This document shows positions 10,426 to 17,829 of a DNA stretch of 36,091 bases, in pieces. The position numbers and the translations under genes were made by a program. The number at the start of each line of letters is the position of its first letter. The stretch's first letter is position 1. Source of the stretch: JAEZFI01 sp044508215 (lineage in GTDB: Bacteria > Actinomycetota > Acidimicrobiia > Acidimicrobiales > Microtrichaceae); NCBI GenBank assembly GCA_044508215.1, contig JBIQID010000015.1, positions 1 through 36,091 of the forward strand. The letters run 5' to 3'. The notes under the pieces were generated by a model. It was given only the letters and a program-made list of their open reading frames with translations. It was not told the origin of the DNA and did not search any database.

Positions 10426-11331
10426 TCAGGCCGATGCGCGGGCGGTCGCTGCCTCGAGCGGCGTCTCCCGAGCGCCGAGGACCCAGCCCAGCGCGCCGAG
10501 CAGCGCCTTGGCCGCGGGTCGCACGAGCAGGTCGTTCGAGAGCGGGGGCAGGCCCACCCGCAGCTCGCGCCGGACGTAGGGCGGCAGCATGCCGATCGCC
10601 GCGCTCGCGAGGACCGTGTACGGCGGGCGGGCGGCCAGCGGCAGCGGTGGCGCGCACAGCCACCACGCGGTGTCGCGGGCGAGGCTGCCCGCCGAGAGCT
10701 CTGGGCGCACCGACTCGTAGTACTCCTCGACCTCGACGACCGAACGGGGGACGTCCGTGGCGCCCAGCTCGATCGCCACCCGGGCGACCTCGTCGAAGTA
10801 GCGGTCGGACTCGTCGGGGCTCAGCCGGCCGCTGCCGTACCGCTGGAAGGCCCGGTGGAAGCTCTCCACCTCGCTCACGTGCACCCAGCGCAGCAGCTCG
10901 GGGTCGTTGGCGTCGTAGGGGCGGCCGTCGGGGGCCGTGCCGTTCACCCGGTTGTGGACGGCACGGACGGTGCGCACCGCCTTCTCGGCCTCGGCGGTCG
11001 AGCCGAAGCTCGTGACACCCACGAAGCGCCCGGTGCGCTCGAGGCGCCCCAGCGGATCGCTCCGGAAGTCGGAGTGCTGCGCCACACCGGCCATCGCCAG
11101 CGGGTGCATGGTCTGGAGGAACAACGCCCGCAACCCGCCGACCAGCATCGACGTGTCGGAGTGGACCCGCCACACGACGGAGCCAGGCCCGAACCAGCCG
11201 GGATCCCCCGCCGGCGAGGCGAAGTCGTCGTTGGACCGCCCACCCGCCAGGAGGCCGTGCACCTGGCCGGCCAGCTGCGAACGCACGAACGTCAGCGGCG
11301 ACGCGAGCACGGGCATGAGCGGCAGCGCCAT
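10426..11331 (-). CDS. Oxygenase MpaB family protein (DUF2236)
   Basis: A 301-residue member of the MpaB/latex-clearing-protein superfamily. Known members are haem or metal oxygenases; most actinobacterial copies are uncharacterised. The family hallmark region is at about 52-104: WRVHSDTSML, then LQTMHPLAMAGVAQHSDFR and the GRLERTGRFV segment, with His76 and His86 as likely metal or haem ligands. A second conserved block, WVHVSEVESFHRAFQRYG, occurs downstream. No signal peptide was seen. The ATG at 11331 is preferred over the longer reading from 11472 because the upstream part is Arg-rich and unlike the family, and because TACCCT lies 6 bases before this ATG. The gene is divergent from the Fe-S oxidoreductase gene and convergent with the membrane protein gene. 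Confidence 0.85.
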   Translation of the reverse strand: MALPLMPVLASPLTFVRSQLAGQVHGLLAGGRSNDDFASPAGDPGWFGPGSVVWRVHSDTSMLVGGLRALFLQTMHPLAMAGVAQHSDFRSDPLGRLERTGRFVGVTSFGSTAEAEKAVRTVRAVHNRVNGTAPDGRPYDANDPELLRWVHVSEVESFHRAFQRYGSGRLSPDESDRYFDEVARVAIELGATDVPRSVVEVEEYYESVRPELSAGSLARDTAWWLCAPPLPLAARPPYTVLASAAIGMLPPYVRRELRVGLPPLSNDLLVRPAAKALLGALGWVLGARETPLEAATARASA

Positions 11332-11337
11332 GGAGCG

Positions 11338-11343
11338 AGGGTA
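11338..11343 (-). promoter_or_regulatory. Leaderless-type -10 box of MpaB-family gene
   Basis: TACCCT on the minus strand ends 6 bases before the ATG at 11331. Confidence 0.4.
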
Positions 11344-11452
11344 CCGGGAGGAGCCCGCAGGGATCAGGGATGCATCCGATCTCCGCCCGGGGAGCGCTCC
11401 CCTGCCACGCCGCCGTCGCCCAGCCCGGCACGCGGGCCGGCGGCCCGGAACG

Positions 11453-11482
11453 TTGGGGGCCGGCAGGACCACGCACTACCTT
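11453..11482 (+). promoter_or_regulatory. Promoter of EtfD-like gene
   Basis: TTGGGG (11453-11458), an 18-base spacer, and TACCTT (11477-11482). The -10 box ends 8 bases before the ATG at 11491, which predicts a leaderless or nearly leaderless transcript. Confidence 0.45.
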
Positions 11483-11490
11483 CTCCGGCC

Positions 11491-13740
11491 ATGACCGCCA
11501 CCACGGAGTCAGAGGCAGCCGAGACCGCCCAGCGCCGCTTCGCGCCGAAGACCATCGCGCTGATCATCGGCTTCGGCTTCGCCGCCATCACCGCCCTGAG
11601 CTGGGTCGGCGAGCAGATCTGGGTGGTCGAGGACCACTCCGAGGTCACCCGGCAGTACTTCCTCAACATCCCGGGGCCGCTGATCCTCGCGTTCTACGTC
11701 ACGGTGATCGCCTCGATCATCTGGGGCGCGATCGCCTTCTCCAACCGGATGAAGAACTGGGAGCGCGGCACTCCCGACGACCGCGGCACCACCCCGAAGA
11801 ACATCAAGAAGCGCCTCGAGGACCTCCGCGCCGGCCTCTACATGCAGACGCTGCTCCGCGACCCCGCCGCGGGGATCATGCACTCGCTGATGTACTTCAG
11901 CTTCGTCGTGCTCCTGGCGGTCACGACGATCGGCGAGATCAACCTGCAGGTCCCGCAGGACCTGAAGTTCCTCCACGGCGACGTGTACAAGGCCTACGCC
12001 CTGGTCGCCGACGTGGCGGGCATCTTCTTCCTCATCGGCGTGGGCTGGGCGATCGTCCGCCGCTACGTCCAGAAGCCGTACCGCATCCGGATCAAGTCCA
12101 AGCCCGAGCACGCCATGATCCTCGGCACGATGGCGGCCATCGGCATCACCGGCTTCCTCGCCGAGATGTTCCGCATCCCCCTCGCCGGCATGCCGGACTT
12201 CGAGAAGTGGTCGATCCTCGGCTACCCGCTCGCCACGCTCGTGGAGGGGTGGAGCCAGGACACGCTGAGCACGCTCCACCGCATCTCGTGGGTGGCGCAC
12301 ATCGTCACCTTCGTGGCGTTCATCATCCTCCTGCCCACCACGATGCTCCGGCACATCTTCACGAGCCCGGCGAACATGTACCTCAAGGACCGCGAGCGGC
12401 CGAAGGGCGCCATGCGGGCGATGCCGAACCTCATGGAGACCGAGCTCGAGAGCTTCGGCGCCTCGACCATCGAGGACTTCACCTGGAAGCAGCTGCTCGA
12501 CACCGACGCCTGCACCATGTGCGGCCGGTGCACCGCCGTGTGCCCGGCGCACGCCACGGGCAAGCCGCTCGACCCCCGCGAGATCGTCCTGAAGACCGGC
12601 GAGGTCATGGCGGCGACGGGCTCGCCCACCGTCACCCCGCCGATCGGCGTCGATCCCGAGATCACCGTCGAGGCCAACAGCGTCTTCGAGCGGATCACCT
12701 CCGAAGAGGTGTGGGCCTGCACCACCTGCAAGGCCTGCGACGAGAACTGCCCCGTCAACATCGAGATCCTCGACAAGATCCTCGACATGCGGCGCTACCT
12801 GTCGCTCATGGAGTCGGACTTCCCGACCGAGCTGGGTGGCGCCTACCGCGGCATGGAGAACTCCGGGAACCCGTGGGCGCTCAGCCAGTCCGAGCGCGCC
12901 GACTGGGCGAAGGACATCGAGGGCGTGAAGATCCTCGGCGGCGGCGACCCCGTGGAGGCCGACTACCTCTACTGGGTGGGTTGCGCCGGCAGCTTCGACG
13001 ACAAGAACAAGAAGGTCACCCAGGCCATGGCGAAGCTGCTGCAGCGCGCCGGGGTCGACTTCGCGATCCTCGGCCCGCAGGAGAACTGCACCGGCGACCC
13101 CGCCCGCCGTTCGGGCAACGAGTACATCTTCCAGATGCTCGCCATGCAGAACATCGAGACGCTCGACTCGATGGGCGTGAAGAAGATCATCGCCCAGTGC
13201 CCCCACTGCTTCAACACGCTGCTGAACGAGTACCCGCAGCTCGGCGGCCACTACGACGTGATCCACCACAGCCAGCTGCTGGAGGACCTCATCGAGTCCG
13301 GCAAGCTCGACGTGACCGACGCCCGCCTCGAGGAGCGCGTCGTGTACCACGACTCCTGCTACCTGGGCCGCCACAACGACGTGTACACCGCGCCGCGGAA
13401 CGTGATCGGCTCCCTCAAGGGGATCGACATCGTGGAGGCGCCGCGGAACGGCACGAAGGGCATGTGCTGCGGCGCCGGCGGCGCTCGCATGTGGATGGAG
13501 GAGCACGTCGGCAAGCAGGTCAACGTGGACCGCAGCCAGGAGCTGCTGGCCACGGGGGCGCAGCGGATCGCGACGGCGTGCCCCTTCTGCTACATCATGA
13601 TCGACGATGGGGTTAAGAGTCAGGGTGTCGATGACGATCAGGTGAAGGTGGCGGACATCGCCATCCACGTTCTCGAAGCCATCGAGAGCTCGAATCCTGT
13701 GAGCGCCACCCTTGCTGAGACGAACGAACGCCGATCCTGA
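11491..13740 (+). CDS. Membrane (Fe-S) oxidoreductase, EtfD/FadF-like, HdrD-related
   Basis: Encodes 749 residues. The first 300 hold about six transmembrane helices of the nitrate-reductase-gamma type. Two classical 4Fe-4S motifs follow: Cys341/344/347/351 (CTMCGRCTAVCP) and Cys410/413/416/420 (CTTCKACDENCP). Two CCG domains of the HdrB/HdrD type close the protein: Cys498, Cys533, Cys570 and Cys573 (CPHC), and Cys623, Cys659-660 (MCCGAGG), Cys697 and Cys700 (CPFC). The architecture matches the actinobacterial proteins that pass electrons from electron-transfer flavoprotein (acyl-CoA dehydrogenases) to menaquinone, such as EtfD of M. tuberculosis. That role is inferred from the family, as no etfAB lies in the window. 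The ATG at 11491 is set by a promoter 8 bases upstream and by the start of the conserved region. Confidence 0.88.
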   Translation: MTATTESEAAETAQRRFAPKTIALIIGFGFAAITALSWVGEQIWVVEDHSEVTRQYFLNIPGPLILAFYVTVIASIIWGAIAFSNRMKNWERGTPDDRGTTPKNIKKRLEDLRAGLYMQTLLRDPAAGIMHSLMYFSFVVLLAVTTIGEINLQVPQDLKFLHGDVYKAYALVADVAGIFFLIGVGWAIVRRYVQKPYRIRIKSKPEHAMILGTMAAIGITGFLAEMFRIPLAGMPDFEKWSILGYPLATLVEGWSQDTLSTLHRISWVAHIVTFVAFIILLPTTMLRHIFTSPANMYLKDRERPKGAMRAMPNLMETELESFGASTIEDFTWKQLLDTDACTMCGRCTAVCPAHATGKPLDPREIVLKTGEVMAATGSPTVTPPIGVDPEITVEANSVFERITSEEVWACTTCKACDENCPVNIEILDKILDMRRYLSLMESDFPTELGGAYRGMENSGNPWALSQSERADWAKDIEGVKILGGGDPVEADYLYWVGCAGSFDDKNKKVTQAMAKLLQRAGVDFAILGPQENCTGDPARRSGNEYIFQMLAMQNIETLDSMGVKKIIAQCPHCFNTLLNEYPQLGGHYDVIHHSQLLEDLIESGKLDVTDARLEERVVYHDSCYLGRHNDVYTAPRNVIGSLKGIDIVEAPRNGTKGMCCGAGGARMWMEEHVGKQVNVDRSQELLATGAQRIATACPFCYIMIDDGVKSQGVDDDQVKVADIAIHVLEAIESSNPVSATLAETNERRS

Positions 13741-13765
13741 CCCCACCCCTTCCCCACATCCGAGC

Positions 13766-14248
13766 TTGCCGGCGTCGCGTCGCCTGATCGTCGTCGACGA
13801 TCACCCCGACGCAGGTCACCTCATCGCCCAGCTGCTGCGGCGCGACGGCTTCGAGGTGGCCGAGGTCGGCGACCACCAAGCCGCGATCGGGGCGATGGTC
13901 GCCCAGGACGACGGTGTCGCCGGCGTGGTGGCGAGCTTCACCACCACCGGCACGTCCGGTGGCCTGCGTCTGATCGACGCGCTGCGGAACCACCCCATCG
14001 AGCGGATCAACCGGCTCCGCGTGCTCCTCATCTCCGACCAGCCGCGCCAGCAGCTCTTCTGCCTGCAGGCCGGCGCCGACGCGATCCTCCTGCGCCCGTT
14101 CAGCGCCGCGGAGCTGGTCGCGACGGCGGAGGCGATGATCGCCCGACCGGACGAGGAGCGCGAGGCGTACCGTCGCTCGATGGTCGAAGAGGTGAAGCGC
14201 ACCTGGACGCTCGGCGACGACCGCGTCGCCGTCGCCGCCACCCCCTGA
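13766..14248 (+). CDS. Stand-alone receiver-like protein lacking the phospho-acceptor Asp
   Basis: About 160 residues with a CheY-like receiver fold: the acidic pair Asp11-Asp12 in LIVVDDHPDAGHL, regular alternation of beta strands and helices, Ser90 in LLISDQ at the Thr/Ser switch position, and LRPFSAAEL at the end. The phosphorylatable Asp after strand 3 is missing (ASFTTTG where a DxxxPxxxG motif is expected), and the conserved Lys is Arg110. It should therefore be an atypical receiver that works without His-Asp phosphotransfer. There is no output domain. The start is uncertain: TTG at 13766 fits the domain edge, while TTG at 13712 would overlap the EtfD-like gene by 29 bases; neither has a good ribosome site. 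Co-transcription with the EtfD-like gene is likely. Confidence 0.7.
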   Translation: MPASRRLIVVDDHPDAGHLIAQLLRRDGFEVAEVGDHQAAIGAMVAQDDGVAGVVASFTTTGTSGGLRLIDALRNHPIERINRLRVLLISDQPRQQLFCLQAGADAILLRPFSAAELVATAEAMIARPDEEREAYRRSMVEEVKRTWTLGDDRVAVAATP

Positions 14249-14249
14249 G

Positions 14250-14307
14250 CTCGCTCTCGCGCGGCGTTCTCGCTCTCGCGCGGCGTTCTCGCGTCTGCTC
14301 CGGCGTT
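14250..14307. repeat. Tandem repeat, 19-base unit
   Basis: Two identical 19-base units (CTCGCTCTCGCGCGGCGTT at 14250-14268 and 14269-14287) are followed by a degenerate 20-base third copy (14288-14307). It starts right after the stop codon of the receiver-like gene. Confidence 0.8.
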
Positions 14308-14313
14308 CTGTGT

Positions 14314-14344
14314 CGGGAAACGACCCGAATCCGGTCGTTTCCTG
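14314..14344. terminator. Bidirectional hairpin between receiver-like gene and dcd
   Basis: GGAAACGACC (14316-14325) pairs with GGTCGTTTCC (14333-14342) around a 7-base loop, and two further outer pairs include a G-T. It lies between convergent genes. Confidence 0.7.
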
Positions 14345-14370
14345 CCCGAGCTCGGCCGGTGTCGGCCTGC

Positions 14371-14937
14371 TCAGTCCTGGAAGTTGCGCCAGTACTGGCT
14401 GGGCGTGGGGCCCTGCTGGTTGAGGTACTTCGACCCGAGCGGTCCCGTGCCGTACGGCTGGTCGGCCGACGTGGTCATCTGCAGGAAGCTGATCTGGCCG
14501 ATCTTCATGCCCGGGTAGAGCGTGATCGGCAGGGTCGCCACGTTCGAGAGCTCGAGCGTGAGGTAGCCGTCGAATCCGGCGTCCACGAACCCGGCCGTCG
14601 AGTGGATGAGGAGCCCCAGGCGGGCCAACGACGACTTGCCCTCGAGGCGACCCACGAGGTCGTCGGTGATCCGGATCCGCTCTGCGGTCGATCCCAGCAC
14701 GAACTCGTTCGGGTGCAGCAGGAAGACCCCGTCGGAGTCGATGGCGATCTCCTCGGTGAGGTCGTCCATCGGCTCCTTCACGTCGATCAGCGCCCGCGTG
14801 TGGTTCCTGAACACGCGGAAGCGGCGGTCGAGCGTGAGGTCCACCGACGAGGGCTGCAGCTTGGCAGGGTCGTAGGGGTCGATCTCGATGCGGCCGCTCT
14901 CGATCGCCTCACGAATGGTCCGGTCCGAGAGGATCAT
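14371..14937 (-). CDS. dcd: dCTP deaminase, probably bifunctional (dCTP deaminase/dUTPase)
   Basis: A 188-residue trimeric enzyme of pyrimidine nucleotide metabolism. Visible motifs are GKSSLARLG at 100-108, HSTAGFVDAGFDG at 112-124 and TLELSN with catalytic Glu129, followed by PGMKIGQ and the C-terminal GSKYLNQQGPTPS lid. The sequence closely follows the M. tuberculosis enzyme, which both deaminates dCTP and hydrolyses the resulting dUTP to dUMP, so the same double activity is expected. The ATG at 14937 starts the canonical MILSDRTIR N-terminus. A longer reading from 14985 adds 16 residues unlike the family. TACCGT lies 8 bases before the ATG with no Shine-Dalgarno sequence, so the mRNA is probably leaderless. 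Confidence 0.93.
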   Translation of the reverse strand: MILSDRTIREAIESGRIEIDPYDPAKLQPSSVDLTLDRRFRVFRNHTRALIDVKEPMDDLTEEIAIDSDGVFLLHPNEFVLGSTAERIRITDDLVGRLEGKSSLARLGLLIHSTAGFVDAGFDGYLTLELSNVATLPITLYPGMKIGQISFLQMTTSADQPYGTGPLGSKYLNQQGPTPSQYWRNFQD

Positions 14938-14945
14938 CGGCGCCG

Positions 14946-14951
14946 ACGGTA
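14946..14951 (-). promoter_or_regulatory. Leaderless-type -10 box of dcd
   Basis: TACCGT on the minus strand ends 8 bases before the ATG at 14937. Confidence 0.4.
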
Positions 14952-14986
14952 GCCCAGGAGCCTGGCCGTCCCACCACCCGCGCACC

Positions 14987-15038
14987 CGTTCTGTTCCTCT
15001 CCGAGCGCCACCCGCGTCGCGCTGGGAGGAACAGAACG
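14987..15038. repeat. 13-bp inverted repeat (large hairpin) between dcd and tRNA-Gly
   Basis: CGTTCTGTTCCTC (14987-14999) pairs with GAGGAACAGAACG (15026-15038). The 26-base interior contains a further AGCGC/GCGCT pairing, so an extended hairpin can form. It lies upstream of both dcd and the tRNA and is not placed as a terminator for any identified gene. Confidence 0.7.
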
Positions 15039-15106
15039 GAGAGGGCGTCGGGAGTGCTTCCCGGGAGGCGTCGCGGCGAGCCGTGCTGCTACGGTTCGAG
15101 CCGTTC

Positions 15107-15177
15107 GCGGGTGTAGTTCAATGGTAGAACATCAGCTTCCCAAGCTGAATACGGGAGTTCGATTCTCCTCACCCGCT
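15107..15177 (+). tRNA. tRNA-Gly (anticodon CCC)
   Basis: A 71-base cloverleaf: acceptor GCGGGTG/CACCCGC, D stem GTTC/GAAC, anticodon stem TCAGC/GCTGA with loop TTCCCAA (anticodon CCC at 15145-15147), and a T stem with loop TTCGATT. The discriminator base is T and no CCA is encoded. It reads GGG codons. TACGGT at about 15089-15094 may be its -10 box. Confidence 0.95.
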
Positions 15178-15186
15178 CTCTGAGCG

Positions 15187-15217
15187 AGGCCCAGGCCGCC
15201 ACCAGGCGCCTGGGCCT
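15187..15217 (+). terminator. Terminator of tRNA-Gly
   Basis: AGGCCCAGGC pairs with GCCTGGGCCT (10 bp) around an 11-base loop, starting 10 bases after the tRNA. There is no T tract. Confidence 0.7.
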
Positions 15218-15232
15218 TCGTCGTTCAGCGAC

Positions 15233-15244
15233 CCGACCGGTCGG
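15233..15244. promoter_or_regulatory. 12-bp perfect palindrome upstream of lipoprotein gene
   Basis: CCGACCGGTCGG is a perfect palindrome about 120 bases before the lipoprotein start. It may be an operator, but no regulator gene is near and such palindromes can arise by chance in GC-rich DNA. Confidence 0.25.
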
Positions 15245-15365
15245 CCGCGGGCCGAGGTGGGGCGGACACTGGCAGCGTTGATGCTTGAAGTCGGCCAGAC
15301 GGGCGGCCAAGCTTCCGTCACGGATGCTGACGCGTCCGTGGGCGACCACGCGATCAGGGGGAGAC

Positions 15366-16238
15366 ATGAAGAGGTTCGGGATGCAGCGCAGGAGTGCCGC
15401 GTTCGCTGTGGCGGTGGTAGCGGCCGCCACCGGGTTGGGTGCATGCACCACGCCGTGGCCGCAGCCTCCGGCGCCCACGACGACCACGACCACCGAGGCG
15501 CCGACCACCACGACGACGACCGAGGCGCCCACCACGACCACCACCGAGGCGCCGACCACGACGACGACGTCCACCACGACGACCACGTCGACGACGACCA
15601 CCACCTCCACGACCACCACGACGACGAGCACGACCACCACGGCGGCTCCCACGACGACGACCACCACCACGCTGCCGCCCGCCCCGGTGCACACCCCGGT
15701 GTCGCTCACCTGCCAGGCCACTGCGCTCGGCCAGACCAGCGTGAACGACATGTCGTCCGGCGTGACCACGCTGGCCCCGTCGTCGGTCCCGGCTGGCAGC
15801 ACGTTCACGGTCGAGCTCACCGCCGACCCGATCGAGGTGCCGACCGACGCCGGTGGCTTCTCGATCCGGCGGCTGAACAACGTGAGCATCCGCTTCCAGG
15901 TGCCGGCCGGCGCCGCCTTCGTGAGCGCCTCGCTCAGCGGAGGATCCAACCTCGGCAGCGGGACGCCCACCGTGTCGTCCTCGGGCGGGATCGTCACCAT
16001 GACGATCCCCGGTCCGCTCTCCCCCGGGACCACCGCCGTGCTGCCGAAGGTGACCGCCACGCTCCAGGCGACCGGCGCTCCGGGCACGGTGCTCCCGGCT
16101 CGACTGGCCGGCAACAGCTACGGCAACCCGTCGATCAGCTTCACCGCCGTGGTGCGGGTGCTGTTCTCTGACGTGAACGCGCCGACCAACTGCTACGCAC
16201 CGACGAACCCGGTGTTGGCGACGACCACCATCTCCTGA
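15366..16238 (+). CDS. Thr-rich secreted lipoprotein, function unknown
   Basis: Encodes 290 residues. The N-terminus is a lipoprotein signal peptide: basic MKRFGMQRR, an Ala/Val hydrophobic core and the lipobox LGAC with Cys27 as the lipidated residue. Residues about 38-105 are a low-complexity linker made almost entirely of Thr with short EAP and Ser interruptions, probably a glycosylated or extended stalk that spans the envelope. The C-terminal 180 residues look like a beta-sandwich (alternating Val/Thr/Ser strands, Gly/Pro turns) with two cysteines, one near the start and one near the end, that could form a disulfide. No family is recognised. The ATG at 15366 has GGGGGAGA directly upstream. 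The Thr stretch is encoded by mixed ACC/ACG codons. A strong terminator follows. Confidence 0.88.
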   Translation: MKRFGMQRRSAAFAVAVVAAATGLGACTTPWPQPPAPTTTTTTEAPTTTTTTEAPTTTTTEAPTTTTTSTTTTTSTTTTTSTTTTTTSTTTTAAPTTTTTTTLPPAPVHTPVSLTCQATALGQTSVNDMSSGVTTLAPSSVPAGSTFTVELTADPIEVPTDAGGFSIRRLNNVSIRFQVPAGAAFVSASLSGGSNLGSGTPTVSSSGGIVTMTIPGPLSPGTTAVLPKVTATLQATGAPGTVLPARLAGNSYGNPSISFTAVVRVLFSDVNAPTNCYAPTNPVLATTTIS

Positions 16239-16283
16239 CCGTCCGGCTCACTCGACGCCGGGCCACGCCCGGATCGAACGAAC

Positions 16284-16319
16284 CGACGAGGGCCCGTCCG
16301 CAAGGGCGGGCCCTCGTCG
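16284..16319. terminator. Strong bidirectional hairpin between lipoprotein and CoA-transferase genes
   Basis: A 16-bp stem (16284-16299 with 16304-16319, one G-T pair) is closed by a GCAA tetraloop. The GACGAGGGCCCG arm resembles the terminator at 3545-3574. No T tract is present. Confidence 0.8.
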
Positions 16320-16349
16320 CGTCCGGACGGGCAAGCCGTCAGCGAGCCG

Positions 16350-17669
16350 TCAGCTCGACCAGCCGCGACCGAAGCGCTCGCGTGCTGCTCGGTCGAGTCG
16401 CTCGCGGTGGTCGGGGTGGGCGATGGCGATCAGCCGACGCGCCCGGTCCTCGAGCGAGCGCCCGTGCAGGTGGGCGATGCCGTGCTCGGTCACCACGTAG
16501 TGCACGTGCGCCCTCGTGGTGGTGACGCTCGCTCCCGGGCGGAGGACGGCCTCGATGCGCGACACGCCCTTCGTGGTGGTCGACGGGAGGGCGATGATCG
16601 GCTTCCCCCCGGGGGACAGGCTGGCGGCCCGCATGAAGTCCATCTGGCCGCCGACGCCCGAGTACTGCTTCGTGCCGATCGAGTCGCCGCAGACCTGCCC
16701 CGTGAGGTCGACCTCGATCGCCGAGTTCACCGCGGTCACCTTCGGGTTGCGCTTGATGACGGCCGGATCGTTCACGTAGCCCACGTCGAGCAGGCGCACA
16801 CCCGGGTTGTCGTCCACGAAGTCGTAGAGCCGCCGCGACCCGACGACGAACCCCGAGACGATGGTGCCGGGGTGGAGGTGCTTCTCCTCGCCGGTCACCA
16901 CGCCGGCCTCCACCAGGTCGAGCACCCCGTCGGAGAACGTCTCCGTGTGGATCCCGAGGCGGCGGTGGTCCCCCAGCGCCGAGAGCACCGCATCGGGGAC
17001 GGCTCCGATGCCCATCTGCAGGGTCGCCCCGTCCGGGACGAGCGATGCGACGTTCCGGCCGATCGCTCGCTCCACGTCGGTGAGCTGGCCGGGAGCGTGC
17101 CCGGGGAGCTCCTGCTCGCTCTCGACCAGCGCCGAGAAGCAGCTGATGTGGACCATCCCGTCGCCGTGGCACCGGGGCATCCGGGGGTTCACCTGACCGA
17201 TGACGATGCGGGCTGCGTCGACCGCCGCCTTCGAGACGTCGACCGACACGCCCAGGGTGCACCAGCCGTGCCGGTCCGGTGGAGAGACCTGCACCAGCGC
17301 CACGTCGACCGGGAGGGCGCCGCTGCGGAACATGAACGGGATCTCGCTCAGGAACACGGGCACGTACTCAGCGGAGCCCTCCTGCACCGATCCGCGGACG
17401 TTGGCGCCGACGAACAGCGAGCGGACCTTCACCCGGTCGGCCAGCGACTCGTCCGCGTAGGGCGCGGCCCCCTCCGTGTGGAGGTGGGTGACCACGAGGT
17501 GCTCCAGCTCGGCGGCGCGGCGTGCCAGCGCCTCGACGAGCACCGCCGGCGCAGCCGCGGCACTGTGCACGAACACCGTCATGCCCGAGCCGACCATCGC
17601 CAGCGCCTGCTCGGCGTCGAGCACCGGCGGGCGGGACGTCCGGTCGACGCCTGTGCCCACGACCGTCAC
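16350..17669 (-). CDS. Acetyl-CoA hydrolase / 4-hydroxybutyrate CoA-transferase family protein
   Basis: A 439-residue class I CoA-transferase, almost the same length as clostridial 4-hydroxybutyrate CoA-transferase. The putative catalytic Glu243 lies in the HTETFSDG motif, matching the Glu of the characterised enzyme. The oxyanion/CoA-binding GVGGQMDF motif is at 338-345, preceded by VNSAIEVDLTGQV. It should move CoA between acetate or another short acid and an acyl-CoA, or hydrolyse acyl-CoA. The exact substrate cannot be read from sequence. The GTG at 17669 is chosen because GGGAGGGG lies about 7 bases upstream; 15 additional N-terminal residues are possible from 17714. It is convergent with the lipoprotein gene. 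The 160 bases upstream of it (17670-17829) contain a CGCCCC/GGGGCG hairpin at 17714-17730 but no gene. Confidence 0.88.
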   Translation of the reverse strand: MTVVGTGVDRTSRPPVLDAEQALAMVGSGMTVFVHSAAAAPAVLVEALARRAAELEHLVVTHLHTEGAAPYADESLADRVKVRSLFVGANVRGSVQEGSAEYVPVFLSEIPFMFRSGALPVDVALVQVSPPDRHGWCTLGVSVDVSKAAVDAARIVIGQVNPRMPRCHGDGMVHISCFSALVESEQELPGHAPGQLTDVERAIGRNVASLVPDGATLQMGIGAVPDAVLSALGDHRRLGIHTETFSDGVLDLVEAGVVTGEEKHLHPGTIVSGFVVGSRRLYDFVDDNPGVRLLDVGYVNDPAVIKRNPKVTAVNSAIEVDLTGQVCGDSIGTKQYSGVGGQMDFMRAASLSPGGKPIIALPSTTTKGVSRIEAVLRPGASVTTTRAHVHYVVTEHGIAHLHGRSLEDRARRLIAIAHPDHRERLDRAARERFGRGWSS

Positions 17670-17713
17670 TCCGACCCCTCCCACTTCCCTCCGGGGTCGC
17701 TCACCGTGCGGCA

Positions 17714-17730
17714 CGCCCCGCAGCGGGGCG
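17714..17730 (-). terminator. Possible terminator after the flavin split-barrel gene
   Basis: CGCCCC/GGGGCG with a 5-base loop lies 100 bases downstream of the minus-strand gene ending at 17830. It is short and lacks a T tract, so the call is weak. Confidence 0.3.
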
Positions 17731-17829
17731 CGCGTCGAGGGCCGCTTGGGTACGTCACGTGCCGATGTTGCCCCATCCGCTGGTGGTCGAGACGTCTCCG
17801 GCGCTGACCGCGGCCCGGTCGAGCGCTGC

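Noticed and set aside
11509..13746. A 745-codon minus-strand frame
   Set aside because: It is antisense to the EtfD-like gene, which has all of its Fe-S motifs on the plus strand.
15478..15673. Thr-coding tract as a CRISPR-like or satellite array
   Set aside because: There are no spacers and no exact DNA unit; it is low-complexity protein coding sequence in a gene with a signal peptide and ribosome site.
15089..16114. A minus-strand frame with long valine runs
   Set aside because: It is the complement of the Thr-rich lipoprotein tract; ACC/ACG codons read as GGT/CGT/GTC-type codons on the other strand.
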